A stretch of 64,000 nucleotides of DNA from Siphlonurus alternatus. Its lineage: Eukaryota; Arthropoda; Insecta; Ephemeroptera; Siphlonuridae. The notes under the pieces are model-generated. The model was not told the origin of the DNA and made no database searches. It was given only the letters and a program-made list of their open reading frames with translations. The stretch spans positions 28,858,539-28,922,538 of the forward strand of contig OX463779.1 of the NCBI GenBank assembly GCA_949825025.1, written 5' to 3'. This document shows positions 62,876-64,000 of the stretch, piece by piece. Numbering within the stretch: the first letter of the stretch is position 1; each line of letters opens with the position of its first letter. The position numbers were made by a program, and so were the translations under genes.

Positions 62876-63301
62876 ATATCCAAAACTTTCCAAGCCATCA
62901 CTGAACCTAAAGGCTATGTAATTACATTGAAGATATGTTAGTTTTAAGACAGAATCTCCTTCTCATTTTGGGCATACATGACCGTAAAAGTGCCAGTTGC
63001 CCCAAAATACGTATACCATCATCATCTTACTTTTTTATATGGCTGTTACGTACATACGTTTCCACTTGTTACAACATTCCTTTCCGGCTTGCTAGAAGTA
63101 AAATGGCCTTAAGGTCAAAATATTGGCGAGAGAGAACTAGAAGACCTTCCTGAAGATTGACCCCTTATTTTTCAACTTGCTGATACTTAAAAGTAATTAG
63201 AAATTTAATATACAATATTTTTAGATTCCTTTTAGGCACTGTTTTGGTAGCATTACTTCTGTGTTTTTCTTCCAACACTTTGTCACTTTTTTTTTTTTTT
63301 C

Positions 63302-63307
63302 AATAAA
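63302..63307 (+). terminator. Polyadenylation signal of dUTPase
   Basis: AATAAA 427 bp after the stop codon, directly after a T run. Another lies at about 63468. Confidence 0.6.
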
Positions 63308-64000
63308 ATGTTGTTACTTTTTAGTCTTTATATTCTATAAAAGCCTTAAATTTAATATTCTGATGCTTAACAAATAATATTATATACTGTAATCAAATGA
63401 CTCACTTGCAGTATTTAAAATAATTGTAGAGTAGATCATGCACTTTTGTATTCTCATATTTAAAATGAATAAAATACTGCCATTCCATTCTATAATAATT
63501 TTTATTAATCCACAAAAACCATTCAAAAAATTTATGTGTTTATAATAATTAATTGTAACAACTCATTGCACTTCACAAAAGCTATCATTGCTAATATACA
63601 TGCTATATAAATTTTTGTATAATATGTAGTTATAATTATTAATTAACAATCAGTTCAAAATAAGACCATCCTTAAATTTACACAAAAGAAATTGTGCAAG
63701 AAGAGAGCTTAAATATTATGGTTCGTATTCCCATATTTACATTATATGTACTTTTTATTTATAGGTACAGTTCACTATCATGCATTTTTAATGACTTTTC
63801 ATTGTTATTAAATCGATGCCCTTAATTTTAATCGGTTTAAACAAATATATTTTTTTCTCTAGAACTGACTTCAGGACAGTGTGGTGAGAAAGCAGCCTGC
63901 GATGTTTGCCTTTATCACACAGGCAAATAAAAGAAAACCATGCATGCCCTAGCTAATAGGCAGCATGCATTCAAATTTTATTAGTTACATGAGTGATAAA
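63308..64000. other. Downstream flank, no gene recognised
   Basis: AT-rich. The block 63862-63932 (cttcaggacagtgtggtgag, cctttatcacacaggcaaat, then aataaaag) follows a ctctag acceptor-like site and could be an alternative terminal exon, but it encodes nothing recognisable before the window ends. Confidence 0.35.

Overview
The window is nuclear DNA from an animal, most likely an insect or other arthropod. The genes have many phased GT-AG introns. The four recognised proteins are animal orthologues, and the transportin acidic-loop segment and the dUTPase core read closest to arthropod versions as I remember them (no search was run). The DNA is AT-rich, with long (TA)n and (TTTA)n runs and many hairpin-type nonautonomous DNA transposons. 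No prokaryotic, CRISPR or viral gene structure was seen.

Layout. (1) 225-2077, plus strand: the 3' end of a SHOX-family homeobox gene, from homeodomain helix 3 to the OAR motif. (2) 2078-21172: a long gene-poor stretch with a few GC-elevated islands that could be regulatory, several MITEs and a 2.42-kb inverted-repeat element at 17299-19722. (3) 21173-33685, minus strand: a complete transportin-1 (karyopherin beta-2) gene in 20 coding exons encoding 888 residues, its introns holding several transposons and a LINE reverse-transcriptase remnant. (4) 34448-37682: a 3.2-kb foldback-like element made of tandem subrepeats, starting about 760 bp upstream of the transportin start codon. (5) 40901-50630, minus strand: an F-box/WD40 gene (FBXW9-like) in 8 coding exons, 405 residues. 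(6) 50931-52193, plus strand: a two-exon gene for an unidentified 396-residue protein, probably mitochondrial and helical, divergent from the F-box gene across about 300 bp. (7) 56384-62875, plus strand: a complete dUTPase gene with all five motifs and a palindromic E2F-type site just upstream.

The genes are ordinary housekeeping or developmental neighbours and form no operon or pathway. The most unusual content is the mobile DNA. A TTAA-flanked palindrome family has seven full copies and one half copy, in which two kinds of terminus and two kinds of core occur in all four combinations. There are also two large structured inverted-repeat elements with no recognisable transposase (17299-19722 and 34448-37682), an element carrying a palindromic minisatellite inside an F-box gene intron (45837-47193), and a 2.47-kb element inserted 14 bp from a dUTPase splice donor. 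Exon joins were made by hand from GT-AG sites, reading frame and remembered family sequence. Transcript ends and untranslated exons are mostly unknown.
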